DNA from: Methanolinea sp. UBA477
GTDB taxonomy: Archaea; Halobacteriota; Methanomicrobia; Methanomicrobiales; Methanospirillaceae
DNA length: 12,023 nucleotides
Direction of reading: 5' to 3'
Assembly: GCA_002509485.1 (NCBI GenBank)
Contig: DAWO01000068.1
Location: 1 to 12,023, forward strand
Every line of letters starts with the position of its first letter. The first letter of the stretch is position 1. The position numbers and the translations under genes are program-made. Positions 6,180 to 12,023 of this stretch are shown here, piece by piece. The notes beneath the pieces were generated by a model, which was not told the DNA's origin, searched no databases, and saw only the letters and a program-made list of their open reading frames with translations.

Positions 6180-7754
6180 TTACAATTCTACCCGCGTCTG
6201 CGCCTGTTCCCTCAAAAATGAGAGGAGATAGTACGGACCTCCGACCCCCCGCCCGGTGGATCCGCTTCCTTTCCACCCGCCAAAAGACTGTGCCCCCGGC
6301 CAGGCACCTGTCGTCGCACCACCGGACCTGTTGGAATAACAGACTCCGAACTTGATGGTTTCAAAAAAGGTTTCCAGCTCTTCCTCGTCCTCCGAGAAGA
6401 TTCCTGCAGTCAGCCCATATCCCGTGTTGTTTGCTTCTGCCAGTGCTTCCCCAAGACTGGTGAATGTGTCAAGGACGAGAAATGGAACGAAGAGTTCGTC
6501 CCGCACGAGGCGGTGGCCCCTCGGGATCTCTGTTACAATGGTCGGCTGCACGTAATAGCCACGTGACATCATCTCCCCGCTCTGGACGTCACCCCCGGCA
6601 AGCACAATCCCTCCCTCGGAGCGGCACTGGGCGACAGAGGACTTGAACACCTCGAAGGCGTTCCGGTTGATGAGAGGACCCATAAATGTCTCTTTCATGC
6701 GCGGATCTCCTATCTGCAGGGCCTTTGCCCGTTCACAGAGGGCTGTGCGAAACTGGTCGAATACATCCGACTGGACGTAGACACGGGACGTTGCACTGCA
6801 TTTCTGGCCGCTGTATCCGAATGCTGCCATGACTGTCCCTTCCACCGCTTTTGCAATATCAGCACTTGAGGTGACTATGCAGGGATTTTTACTTCCCATC
6901 TCGGCGACCAGCGGTTTTACATACCCGGCCCTGGCGGAGAGTGCCTGGTGGAGCCACATCCCGACCTCGCGTGAGCCGGTGAAAGCGATCCCTTCGATGT
7001 CCGGGTGACGGGTGACGGCTTCGCCGAAGATCCTGCCCGGTCCGGTGAAGAACTGGATTGCAGAACCTGGTACACCGCTCTCCCGGAAAGCGCGATAGAG
7101 TGTAAGCCCGGAGAGCGGGGTCTCGCTTGTCGGCTTGAACACGACACAGTTACCGGTCAGGAGAGCCGCCCCGATCATGCCTGCCGCGAGCGTGACAGGG
7201 AAATTGAAGGGAGATATGACGGCCCATACCCCGTAGGGACGCATCACGCTCCTGCAGTGCTCACCGGCAATCTCGGATCTCGTGGGACGGATATAGCCCT
7301 CGTTCTGTTCATATATCTCGCAGTAGTACCGCAGCATGTCGATGCCTTCGCTTACCTCGGCAATGGCTTCATACCGGTTTTTCCCGCATTCGAGAGTGAC
7401 CATGGCAGACAGGACGAACCGCTTCTCATCGAGCCGGTCTGCGGTTTTCCGGATTATTGCTGCACGGGTCTGCCAGTCATGCCCGCTCCAGCCTGGAAAT
7501 CCTGCCTTCGATGCAAGAATTGACTCGTTCACCTCAACTTCTGTTCCGTCCTGGAAGTACCCGGTGATCATCTCGTTGTCAACCGGGGAGCGGGCGACAA
7601 ATTCACTGCCGGTCCACCGCTCGTCACCGTTGATGAAGATCGGGTGATGGTGTCCAAGCTCTTTTTCGACACGTTCAAGGGCCGATTCATATTCTCCATG
7701 GATGCTTTCATCCGAGAGGAGAGTTACATAGGTAATCTTCTTCTCTTTCGACAT
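6180..7754 (-). CDS. Aldehyde dehydrogenase, pyrroline-5-carboxylate dehydrogenase-like
   Basis: This NAD(P)-dependent aldehyde dehydrogenase should oxidise a semialdehyde to the acid. It has 524 residues, the longer length of the PutA/RocA branch. The N-terminal block (YESALERVEKELGHHHPIFING, residues 22-43) and LECGKNRYEAIAEVSEGIDM (121-140) also resemble that branch. Catalytic features are all visible: FNFP with N184, K207 in FKPTS for cofactor binding, FTGS at 258-261, general base E285 in EMGSKNP, nucleophile C319 in SGQKCSA, and E420 in the DELFVPF block. A C-terminal GGATTGAWPGAQSFGGWKGS segment forms the substrate-pocket loop. ATG 7754 has a strong AGGAGGAGG upstream. It lies 40 bases after the aminotransferase, as its second operon gene. 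The likely product is glutamate (from glutamate semialdehyde) or succinate; substrate is inferred only. Confidence 0.9.
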   Translation of the reverse strand: MSKEKKITYVTLLSDESIHGEYESALERVEKELGHHHPIFINGDERWTGSEFVARSPVDNEMITGYFQDGTEVEVNESILASKAGFPGWSGHDWQTRAAIIRKTADRLDEKRFVLSAMVTLECGKNRYEAIAEVSEGIDMLRYYCEIYEQNEGYIRPTRSEIAGEHCRSVMRPYGVWAVISPFNFPVTLAAGMIGAALLTGNCVVFKPTSETPLSGLTLYRAFRESGVPGSAIQFFTGPGRIFGEAVTRHPDIEGIAFTGSREVGMWLHQALSARAGYVKPLVAEMGSKNPCIVTSSADIAKAVEGTVMAAFGYSGQKCSATSRVYVQSDVFDQFRTALCERAKALQIGDPRMKETFMGPLINRNAFEVFKSSVAQCRSEGGIVLAGGDVQSGEMMSRGYYVQPTIVTEIPRGHRLVRDELFVPFLVLDTFTSLGEALAEANNTGYGLTAGIFSEDEEELETFFETIKFGVCYSNRSGGATTGAWPGAQSFGGWKGSGSTGRGVGGPYYLLSFLREQAQTRVEL

Positions 7755-7794
7755 CTTCCTCCTCCTGTATCACCTGGTTTCCGGAAGGTCCGGT

Positions 7795-9114
7795 TCATGA
7801 ACCTGTCGCCTCCGCAAAACATCTGTCGAGCACGGATAACCCGACATCGATCTCCTCGTCGGAGATGATGAGTGGCGGGCTGAACCTGATGACCGATTGG
7901 CCTGCCGGGAGCAGGCACACCCCTTTTTCAAATGCGCTTTTGAGGATAGCATTTCTCTTCGCTTTTGCAGGTATCTTGGTTGTCCGGTCCTCCACGAGCT
8001 CGATGGCAGCCATGAGGCCCACTCCCCTGACATCCCCGATCAATTCGTATTGTGCATACAGCTCCTTGAGCCCTTTCATGAGGTGCCTGCCTCTCAACTC
8101 TGCGTTCTTTCCGGCATGTTCCCGTTCCATGAGATCCAGCACGGTCAGGCCGGCGATACACGAGAGGTTGTTTCCCCCGAACGTGCTTGCATGCGAACCG
8201 GGAGGCCATCTCATCAGCTCATCTGATGCGAGTGTCACACCGAGGGGAAGTCCGCCGCCGATCGCCTTTGCCATGCAGACGATATCAGGGACCACGCGGC
8301 TGTGTTCACAGGCAAGGAAAGGCCCTGTCCGGAAACAGCCGGCCTGTACCTCATCACACACAAGAAGGATATCGTGCATGTCGCATGTCTCCCGTAACTG
8401 GCGCAGGAAGTCCACGGGGGGAACCACGTATCCCCCCTCTCCCTGGATTGGTTCTACAAAGATCGCGGCGACTTCATCGGGGGCCACTTCCGTCCTGAAG
8501 ACCTCCTCGTTGATGTAGTTGACCACATCTATCTCGCACGACGGGCTGGATGCACTGAGCGGCCGGTACGGGTTCTCGTACGGTACATGGATCACCGGGA
8601 GGAACGGCCCGAAATATTGCCTGTGGATCACCTTGGTCGCTGTCAGGGACAGCGCCCCCATTGTCCGCCCATGAAAACCGCCATAGAACGAGATGAAGTA
8701 TTTCCGCTTGGTCGCCCTCCTGGCAAGCTTTATCGCCGCCTCAACGCTTTCGGCTCCCGAATTGGAAAAGTACACGCGGTCTATGCCCGAAGGCATGAAC
8801 CGGACCAGTCTCTCTGCAAAAGTTACCGGCACCTCGGAGCAGAAATCAAGGAACGCGCCATGTGAGAGAGATTCTGCCTGTGACTGCACGGCCCTTACCA
8901 CGTCGGGATGGTTCCAGCCCATGTTCATCACGGCGATACCGGCGGAAAAGTCCAGGTACCTGTTTCCGTCAACATCCCAGAGGTTCATACCCTTCGCTCT
9001 CTCGAGCACGAGCGGGTATTCCCTTGCCATGGATTGCGAGACGACCCTTGAATCGCGTTCGAGGACATGACGTGCACGGGGTCCCGGCGGGGGCGTTACG
9101 ATCTTTGGCTCCAT
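7795..9114 (-). CDS. Class III (omega) aminotransferase, PLP-dependent
   Basis: This transaminase belongs to the acetylornithine/ornithine/GABA family. It should move the distal amino group of an omega-amino acid to a 2-oxo acid, leaving a semialdehyde. From the ATG at 9114 it has 439 residues. Visible landmarks are SNSGAESVEAAIKLAR (117-132), GGFHGRT (145-151), EPIQGEGG (221-228), D254 in DEVQAGCFRTG for the PLP pyridine nitrogen, and the Schiff-base K283 in MAKAIGGGLPLG. The CF of DEVQAGCFRTG departs from the usual GM/G-G pattern. It resembles archaeal homologues that include ornithine aminotransferase and amino-acid racemases, so racemase activity cannot be excluded. An in-frame TTG at 9186 was rejected: the extra residues are not family-like, and a BRE/TATA at 9139-9151 falls about 28 bases before the ATG, suggesting a nearly leaderless mRNA without Shine-Dalgarno. 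Confidence 0.9.
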   Translation of the reverse strand: MEPKIVTPPPGPRARHVLERDSRVVSQSMAREYPLVLERAKGMNLWDVDGNRYLDFSAGIAVMNMGWNHPDVVRAVQSQAESLSHGAFLDFCSEVPVTFAERLVRFMPSGIDRVYFSNSGAESVEAAIKLARRATKRKYFISFYGGFHGRTMGALSLTATKVIHRQYFGPFLPVIHVPYENPYRPLSASSPSCEIDVVNYINEEVFRTEVAPDEVAAIFVEPIQGEGGYVVPPVDFLRQLRETCDMHDILLVCDEVQAGCFRTGPFLACEHSRVVPDIVCMAKAIGGGLPLGVTLASDELMRWPPGSHASTFGGNNLSCIAGLTVLDLMEREHAGKNAELRGRHLMKGLKELYAQYELIGDVRGVGLMAAIELVEDRTTKIPAKAKRNAILKSAFEKGVCLLPAGQSVIRFSPPLIISDEEIDVGLSVLDRCFAEATGS

Positions 9115-9138
9115 GGCAGATTGGTAGGGAGACGGAGA

Positions 9139-9151
9139 GTTATACGTTTCG
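9139..9151 (-). promoter_or_regulatory. Promoter of the aminotransferase/dehydrogenase operon
   Basis: On the minus strand, CGAAAC (BRE-like, 9151-9146) is followed by GTATAAC (TATA-like, 9145-9139). The A of the ATG at 9114 is about 28 bases from the TATA centre, so the transcript would have almost no leader. This fits the absence of a ribosome binding site before this gene. Confidence 0.5.
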
Positions 9152-9230
9152 CATAGGCCAGGGAGCAGGCGATCGTGCGCGCACAAGATTCAGCTTCAGA
9201 TAAATTCTCGGACAAAGGAGAGACAAAATC

Positions 9231-9244
9231 GTAAATTATAAATA
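9231..9244 (+). promoter_or_regulatory. BRE/TATA promoter of the tandem-repeat ncRNA
   Basis: GTAAAT (9231-9236) fits the archaeal BRE pattern (R-N-W-A-A-W) and directly abuts TATAAATA (9237-9244). The predicted start is at about 9265-9270, where a 7-bp hairpin begins at 9268. No protein gene follows on this strand for more than 1.6 kb, so the promoter appears to serve an RNA. Confidence 0.65.
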
Positions 9245-9290
9245 CTATGGCGCCCTATCGGGTTATGCCTCAGAGGGGACTTCTGGGGAT

Positions 9291-9386
9291 ACATGTCAGG
9301 ACGCAATGAGCCCGTATATCCAAACGGCTGTACGATATATGGACGACAGAGACGCTGCATCCTGGGGCCGAACAAATGTTCGAAAA
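9291..9386 (+). repeat. RNA repeat unit A
   Basis: Main stem CCGTATATC (9312-9320) pairs with GATATATGG (9334-9342): nine pairs, one of them G-T. The loop is CAAACGGCTGTAC. GGGGCCGA is at 9364-9371. The dyad CGAACA (9369-9374) and TGTTCG (9377-9382) encloses AA. Confidence 0.65.
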
Positions 9387-9486
9387 ACATCCAAGCCGTG
9401 ATAAAACAAATCCATCATTCAAAACGGCGGAAGAACGATGGGTGTATGAGAGTTTTGTCATGGGGCCGAAACAGGTGTTTCAAGGA
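9387..9486 (+). repeat. RNA repeat unit B
   Basis: Main stem 9410-9416 (ATCCATC) pairs with 9437-9443 (GATGGGT). After an A-C mismatch, TTC (9418-9420) pairs with GAA (9433-9435). The loop is AAAACGGCGGAA. GGGGCCGA is at 9462-9469. The dyad GAAACA (9468-9473) and TGTTTC (9476-9481) encloses GG. Confidence 0.7.
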
Positions 9487-9585
9487 ACATGATGCTGCGA
9501 CACAATGAACCTGCAGGATCAAAACGGCGGAAGAACTGCAGGTGGCAGAGACATTCTGTTGCGGGGCCGACCATGTGTTCCGGAA
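9487..9585 (+). repeat. RNA repeat unit C
   Basis: Main stem ACCTGCAG (9509-9516) pairs with CTGCAGGT (9536-9543). A small internal loop follows, then TC (9519-9520) pairs with GA (9533-9534). The loop is AAAACGGCGGAA, as in unit B. GGGGCCGA is at 9563-9570. The following dyad (GACCA, TGTTC) has one mismatch. Confidence 0.7.
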
Positions 9586-9600
9586 TTGATCCTCTCATGG

Positions 9601-9636
9601 GGCACATTCTTCTATTCCCCTGAATGCCATTTTTTG
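9601..9636 (+). terminator. Hairpin plus T-run terminator of the ncRNA
   Basis: GGCACATTC (9601-9609, with a two-base bulge) pairs with GAATGCC (9622-9628). It is followed immediately by A and six T (9630-9635), the layout of an intrinsic terminator on the plus strand. Confidence 0.55.
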
Positions 9637-9748
9637 ACTTTTATCCAGATATCATTCCTGGTCAATGATCCGGATCATTCGGCAATTTTTCAGAATGATT
9701 CTCAAAGTATCTCCCCAACGGACAGTCGGGTCTGGTGCTGCGGGTATC

Positions 9749-9764
9749 TGAATCGACAGGAATA
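9749..9764 (+). repeat. 16-nt direct repeat, copy 1
   Basis: TGAATCGACAGGAATA; an identical copy lies 94 bases downstream. Here it is flanked by GGGTAT and ATACTC, which can form six pairs (one G-T) enclosing the repeat as a loop. Confidence 0.75.
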
Positions 9765-9842
9765 TACTCACCGGATCTGGTACTCCATGGAGACGAACCG
9801 GGGAACAACGAACGGCACAGAGCAGAGCCCGGGAATAAGGCA

Positions 9843-9858
9843 TGAATCGACAGGAATA
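9843..9858 (+). repeat. 16-nt direct repeat, copy 2
   Basis: Identical to the copy at 9749-9764. Flanking pairing is weaker here (GCAT with ATGT across the repeat). Confidence 0.75.
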
Positions 9859-10136
9859 ATGTGGTGGCATCCCAGGAGGTTTCCGCCCTGCCCACATGGA
9901 CAGGGCATCCACCATGGATTGAACGTTCATTCGGTGACTTAGTTGGACACTAATACACCTGCAATAAGATGGATACGAATTGTTATTAAATCTTTTGGAT
10001 TGCTTTAAGCCCGTGAGAGGGTGAAAATCAGCCCTGAACGCTTCATCAACCGCAGATCCGCCATATTCGGGTACTCCGTCACCCGGGTGGCTCCGGGATG
10101 ACTCCGTGTCGGGGATCGGGGTGTTTCGGAAGATAC

Positions 10137-10209
10137 ATATGGAAGAGGAACTCCTTCAGATATTCCGGTAAAATATGGAAGAGGAACTCCTTCAGATATT
10201 CCGGTAAAA
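10137..10209. repeat. 36-bp perfect tandem duplication
   Basis: Two head-to-tail copies of a 36-bp unit occupy 10137-10172 and 10173-10208, with identity extending to 10209. The right-hand copy contains the last codons and stop of the ArcS-like gene on the minus strand; the left-hand copy lies just after that stop. Confidence 0.95.
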
Positions 10210-10890
10210 CGAGCTGAGTTCATTCCTGAACTCTGTGATATATTCATCCATTGAGAGGCTGCCGTCAGGAAATGGTCGGTCCGGATTACGCATCCGCTCC
10301 ACAGTCCCCATTGACGGGAGGAGAAGATCGATGGGGATATTCGATCTCCTGCTGGCCCGGATCATGGCTTCCCGAAAAAGACCGATGCAGTATGCGACCC
10401 TGAATTCGTATGTCTTCTCGGTCTTTCTCAGATATCCTGCAAGCCGGTGAGTCTCTATCTCGAGAAAGTCATCCTTTATCCGTTCAACACCACAATTCCC
10501 AAGCATATACCGGTAACTTGAAAACGGGTACATCCTTTCAAGTTCTGCCGGGACGGTCCCACACGTCCCGAAGACGACGATGTGGTAGTGATCCGCCGGG
10601 ATAATCGATTCTATCACGTGTAAAAAGAGCCTGTGACTGGGGCTCGTGCTGTACGGCTTTCTGACGGCGCAGGGAAGAAAAATTGCCAGACGGTGAAAGG
10701 GGACATCGTATTCCTCAATTATCCACCTGCATGCGTCCTCGAATTCGGGAAGGTAGAATGGAGGGCAGTCGGCATCCAGGAGCAGATCAGTATGGCCCGG
10801 CATCGTTTGTCCATATTGTTGGTCTGTCCGGATATTGATATTTCCGGATACATTTATTGGCATTGGAGAAAAATACACATTCTTTATCAC
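10192..10890 (-). CDS. Stand-alone archaeosine synthase-like domain protein (DUF5591 type)
   Basis: Residues 73-86 read PCAVRKPYSTSPSH, an exact fit to the archaeosine synthase ArcS signature PC-x3-KPY-x2-S-x2-H. The following block FGTCGTVPAELERMYPFSSY (107-126) corresponds to the ArcS stretch usually containing GxVPRELE and YP. Classical ArcS acts on preQ0 at position 15 of tRNA and is much longer, with a TGT-like N-terminal region and a C-terminal PUA domain. This 232-residue protein has only the core domain. Its substrate is therefore unknown: it may act with a partner or on something else. The GTG at 10890 is the longest start; a minus-strand CTTTTATCC (about 10919-10911) could be its TATA box, making the mRNA leaderless. 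ATG 10863 and ATG 10803 are alternatives, the latter just before the domain. The stop lies inside the 36-bp tandem duplication. Confidence 0.8.
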   Translation of the reverse strand: MIKNVYFSPMPINVSGNINIRTDQQYGQTMPGHTDLLLDADCPPFYLPEFEDACRWIIEEYDVPFHRLAIFLPCAVRKPYSTSPSHRLFLHVIESIIPADHYHIVVFGTCGTVPAELERMYPFSSYRYMLGNCGVERIKDDFLEIETHRLAGYLRKTEKTYEFRVAYCIGLFREAMIRASRRSNIPIDLLLPSMGTVERMRNPDRPFPDGSLSMDEYITEFRNELSSFYRNI

Positions 10891-10906
10891 ATAACCGCAT
10901 CCTGAT

Positions 10907-10914
10907 GGGGGGAT
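10907..10914 (+). promoter_or_regulatory. Ribosome binding site of the TPR gene
   Basis: A GGGGGG run (10907-10912) sits eight bases before the GTG at 10921 and supports that start over the ATG at 10981. A possible TATA element is AAAAATACA (about 10870-10878). It lies within the N-terminal coding region assigned to the divergent ArcS-like gene, so the two promoters would overlap. Confidence 0.5.
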
Positions 10915-10920
10915 AAAAGC

Positions 10921-12023
10921 GTGTTTGGAAGTAGATCATCGGCCATACTGCAAAGCGAGGAGTTCTACCAGAACGGCCTGATGTATGCGAATGATGGGGA
11001 TGAAGGACGGGCGCTTGTTGAATTTTCAAAAGCCATCGAGATAAATCCCCGGCATATATACGCTTTGATACAGAAAGGAACCATCCTGCAGAGAATATCC
11101 CACCACCGGGAAGCCATCGGATGCTTCGAATCGGCCCGGGCCATCCAGCCGGAGAACGCGTATATCTTTCTGAAACTGGGATTTTCGCACACGATGCTCG
11201 GCCATAATGCCCGGGCAGTCGAATGCTACACTCGGGCACTCACCATCGATCAAAACCTGGTGAAAGCATGGACCGGTCGCGCCACGTCCCGGTTCGATAT
11301 GGGAAGGTACCATGATGCCGCGGACGATTTCGATGCGGCAATCAGGATAGACCCGTCAGATGCCGGAGCCTGGGCGGGAAAAGGCATCTGTTATGCCCTG
11401 CTCGGTGATTATACGCAGGCGTTGGAATGTTTCTCACGGACGGTGGCACTGGATCCCAAAGACCCGATCGCATGGTTCAACAGGGGAAGGAGCCACGCAT
11501 TTCTCGGCCAGCATGGTGAGGCGATCCCGTGCTTCGAGCAGAGCATTGCAATTGCGCCCGACGATCACGAGACCTGGTTCAACCTGGGAAAGAGCCACGC
11601 GGCTTTCGGAAACCAGCAGAAGGCGATCTCGAGTTATGAACATGCCATTGATCTCAATCCGAAGTTACTTGAGGCATATATTGCAAAGGGAGTCAGTCTT
11701 CACAGGCAGGAGAGGTATCCGGAAGCGGTCTTTGAATTCGTGCGGGCGCTCGAGATAGACGATGAAAATATCAGCGCCCTGCTCGGCATGGGTGAGAGCC
11801 AGGCTGCGATGCACTCCTATGACGCGGCAACAGAGTGCTTTAACCGGATCATCGCCCTCGATCCCTCCCAGACACGGGCATACATAGACCGGGGGATATG
11901 CCAGATCGGAGACGGGCGTTACGTGCAGGCCCTGGAATCTTTTGAGATCGTGCTCAGGACAGATCCGGCAAATTTCATTGCACTGTACAACATGGGACGG
12001 ACTCTCGCTGCCATGGGCAGGCA
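10921..12023 (+). CDS. Tetratricopeptide repeat protein (partial, C-terminus off window)
   Basis: The frame is open from GTG 10921 to the window end (367 codons and two bases). After a short polar leader (MFGSRSSAILQSEEFY) it consists of about ten back-to-back 34-residue TPR units. Each shows the W/Y...G and A...Y/F...A...P pattern, for example ending AIEINPRH, ARAIQPEN, ALTIDQN, AIRIDPSD, TVALDPKD, SIAIAPDD, AIDLNPK, ALEIDDEN and IIALDPSQ. TPR arrays form a helical scaffold for protein-protein contacts, so a partner-binding role is expected, with no specific function readable. I see no signal peptide or membrane segment. Long TPR proteins of this sort are common in Methanomicrobiales. It is divergent from the ArcS-like gene with a 30-base gap; whether they work together is unknown. 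Confidence 0.92.
   Translation, partial: MFGSRSSAILQSEEFYQNGLMYANDGDEGRALVEFSKAIEINPRHIYALIQKGTILQRISHHREAIGCFESARAIQPENAYIFLKLGFSHTMLGHNARAVECYTRALTIDQNLVKAWTGRATSRFDMGRYHDAADDFDAAIRIDPSDAGAWAGKGICYALLGDYTQALECFSRTVALDPKDPIAWFNRGRSHAFLGQHGEAIPCFEQSIAIAPDDHETWFNLGKSHAAFGNQQKAISSYEHAIDLNPKLLEAYIAKGVSLHRQERYPEAVFEFVRALEIDDENISALLGMGESQAAMHSYDAATECFNRIIALDPSQTRAYIDRGICQIGDGRYVQALESFEIVLRTDPANFIALYNMGRTLAAMGR

Larger units (their letters stand above)
9267..9636 (+). ncRNA. Putative ~370-nt ncRNA with three tandem structured repeats
   Basis: This unit lies between a near-consensus promoter and a hairpin/T-run terminator. It begins with a hairpin, CCTCAGA (9268-9274) pairing with TCTGGGG (9282-9288), with one G-T pair. 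Three repeats of about 98 nt follow. Each has a linker starting ACAT; a hairpin with a conserved AAACGGC loop and copy-specific stem sequence; a 20-21 nt spacer containing an AGAG core; the block GGGGCCGA; and a short dyad of GAACA/TGTTC type. Stem bases differ between copies but pairing is kept, as expected for selection on RNA structure. Successive intervals (98-101 nt) are mostly not multiples of three and no common reading frame exists, which argues against a coding repeat. I do not recognise it as a known RNA family. Ends are predictions. Confidence 0.6.
9637..10136. other. Gene-free spacer with palindromes and a dispersed 16-nt repeat
   Basis: I see no credible protein gene; open frames here lack ribosome binding sites and family-like content. 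The spacer contains a perfect 16-bp palindrome (9664-9679) inside ATCATTC/GAATGAT arms (9651-9657, 9692-9698). A 16-nt direct repeat is at 9749 and 9843. GCCCTG/CAGGGC arms (about 9884-9906) lie inside TGGTGG/CCACCA arms. The palindrome CACCCGGGTG is at about 10079-10088. Such content suggests decayed mobile or regulatory DNA. Confidence 0.45.

Noticed and set aside
5902..6231. Plus-strand ORF of 109 codons in the aha spacer
   Set aside because: Low-complexity Arg/Ser/His composition typical of non-coding GC-rich DNA; no ribosome binding site; it crosses the inverted repeats and the end of the dehydrogenase gene.
9115..9186. Upstream TTG start extending the aminotransferase by 24 residues
   Set aside because: The added residues are not family-like, the extension covers the BRE/TATA candidate, and ATG 9114 starts close to the usual N-terminus.
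9291..9585. CRISPR array
   Set aside because: The repeat period of about 98 nt, diverged repeats and conserved spacer-like parts do not fit a CRISPR; there are only three units and no cas genes are seen in the window.
9594..9610. Fourth RNA repeat (CATGGGGCAC resembling the GGGGCC block)
   Set aside because: Only a short match; no main stem, conserved loop or dyad around it, and the bases are better explained as part of the terminator hairpin.
9293..9942. Two small plus-strand proteins (9293-9508 and 9505-9942)
   Set aside because: They run through the RNA repeats and terminator, the repeat intervals do not keep one frame, there is no ribosome binding site, and the translations resemble no protein family.
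10005..10247. Minus-strand ORF with a repeated FTGISEGVPLPY peptide
   Set aside because: The peptide repeat is only the 36-bp DNA duplication read in another frame, and the frame overlaps the end of the ArcS-like gene without a start signal.

Overview
The window looks like a chromosomal segment of a methanogenic euryarchaeon, most likely of the order Methanomicrobiales. This is inferred from the H-I-K-E-C-F order of an A1A0 ATP synthase operon, TATA/BRE-type promoters, strong GGAGG ribosome binding sites, a long TPR protein and an archaeosine-synthase-type domain. I cannot name the species.

Bases 1-5744 (minus strand) carry the front part of an archaeal ATP synthase operon: ahaH, ahaI, ahaK, ahaE, ahaC and the first 61 codons of ahaF. 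The genes overlap or nearly touch. The operon is unusual in three ways. The rotor proteolipid AhaK is a six-fold concatenated hairpin protein whose first hairpin has lost its ion-binding carboxylate. AhaC carries an N-terminal membrane segment. AhaH has no in-frame ATG, GTG or TTG at the position set by its promoter and Shine-Dalgarno, and appears to start at AUC.

Bases 5745-6179 are an intergenic spacer with the aha promoter, hairpins and the end signal of the upstream operon. Bases 6180-9114 (minus strand) are a two-gene operon: a class III aminotransferase followed by an aldehyde dehydrogenase resembling pyrroline-5-carboxylate dehydrogenase. Together they would convert an omega-amino acid (ornithine or GABA are the best guesses) to a semialdehyde and then to a carboxylic acid.

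Bases 9115-10191 hold no credible protein gene. On the plus strand there is a near-consensus BRE/TATA (9231-9244), a 5' hairpin at the predicted start (9268-9288), three ~98-nt repeats and a hairpin plus T-run terminator (9601-9636). Each repeat has a hairpin whose stem sequence differs between copies while pairing is kept and the loop is conserved. This is strong sequence-only evidence for a ~370-nt non-coding RNA built of three copies of one fold. I do not recognise the family, and it is the main novelty candidate here. The rest of this gap contains another 16-nt direct repeat, nested inverted repeats and a 36-bp tandem duplication.

Bases 10192-10890 (minus strand) encode a stand-alone protein with the complete archaeosine synthase signature but without the TGT-like and PUA parts of classical ArcS. 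Divergent from it, 10921-12023 (plus strand) is the start of a TPR protein running off the window.
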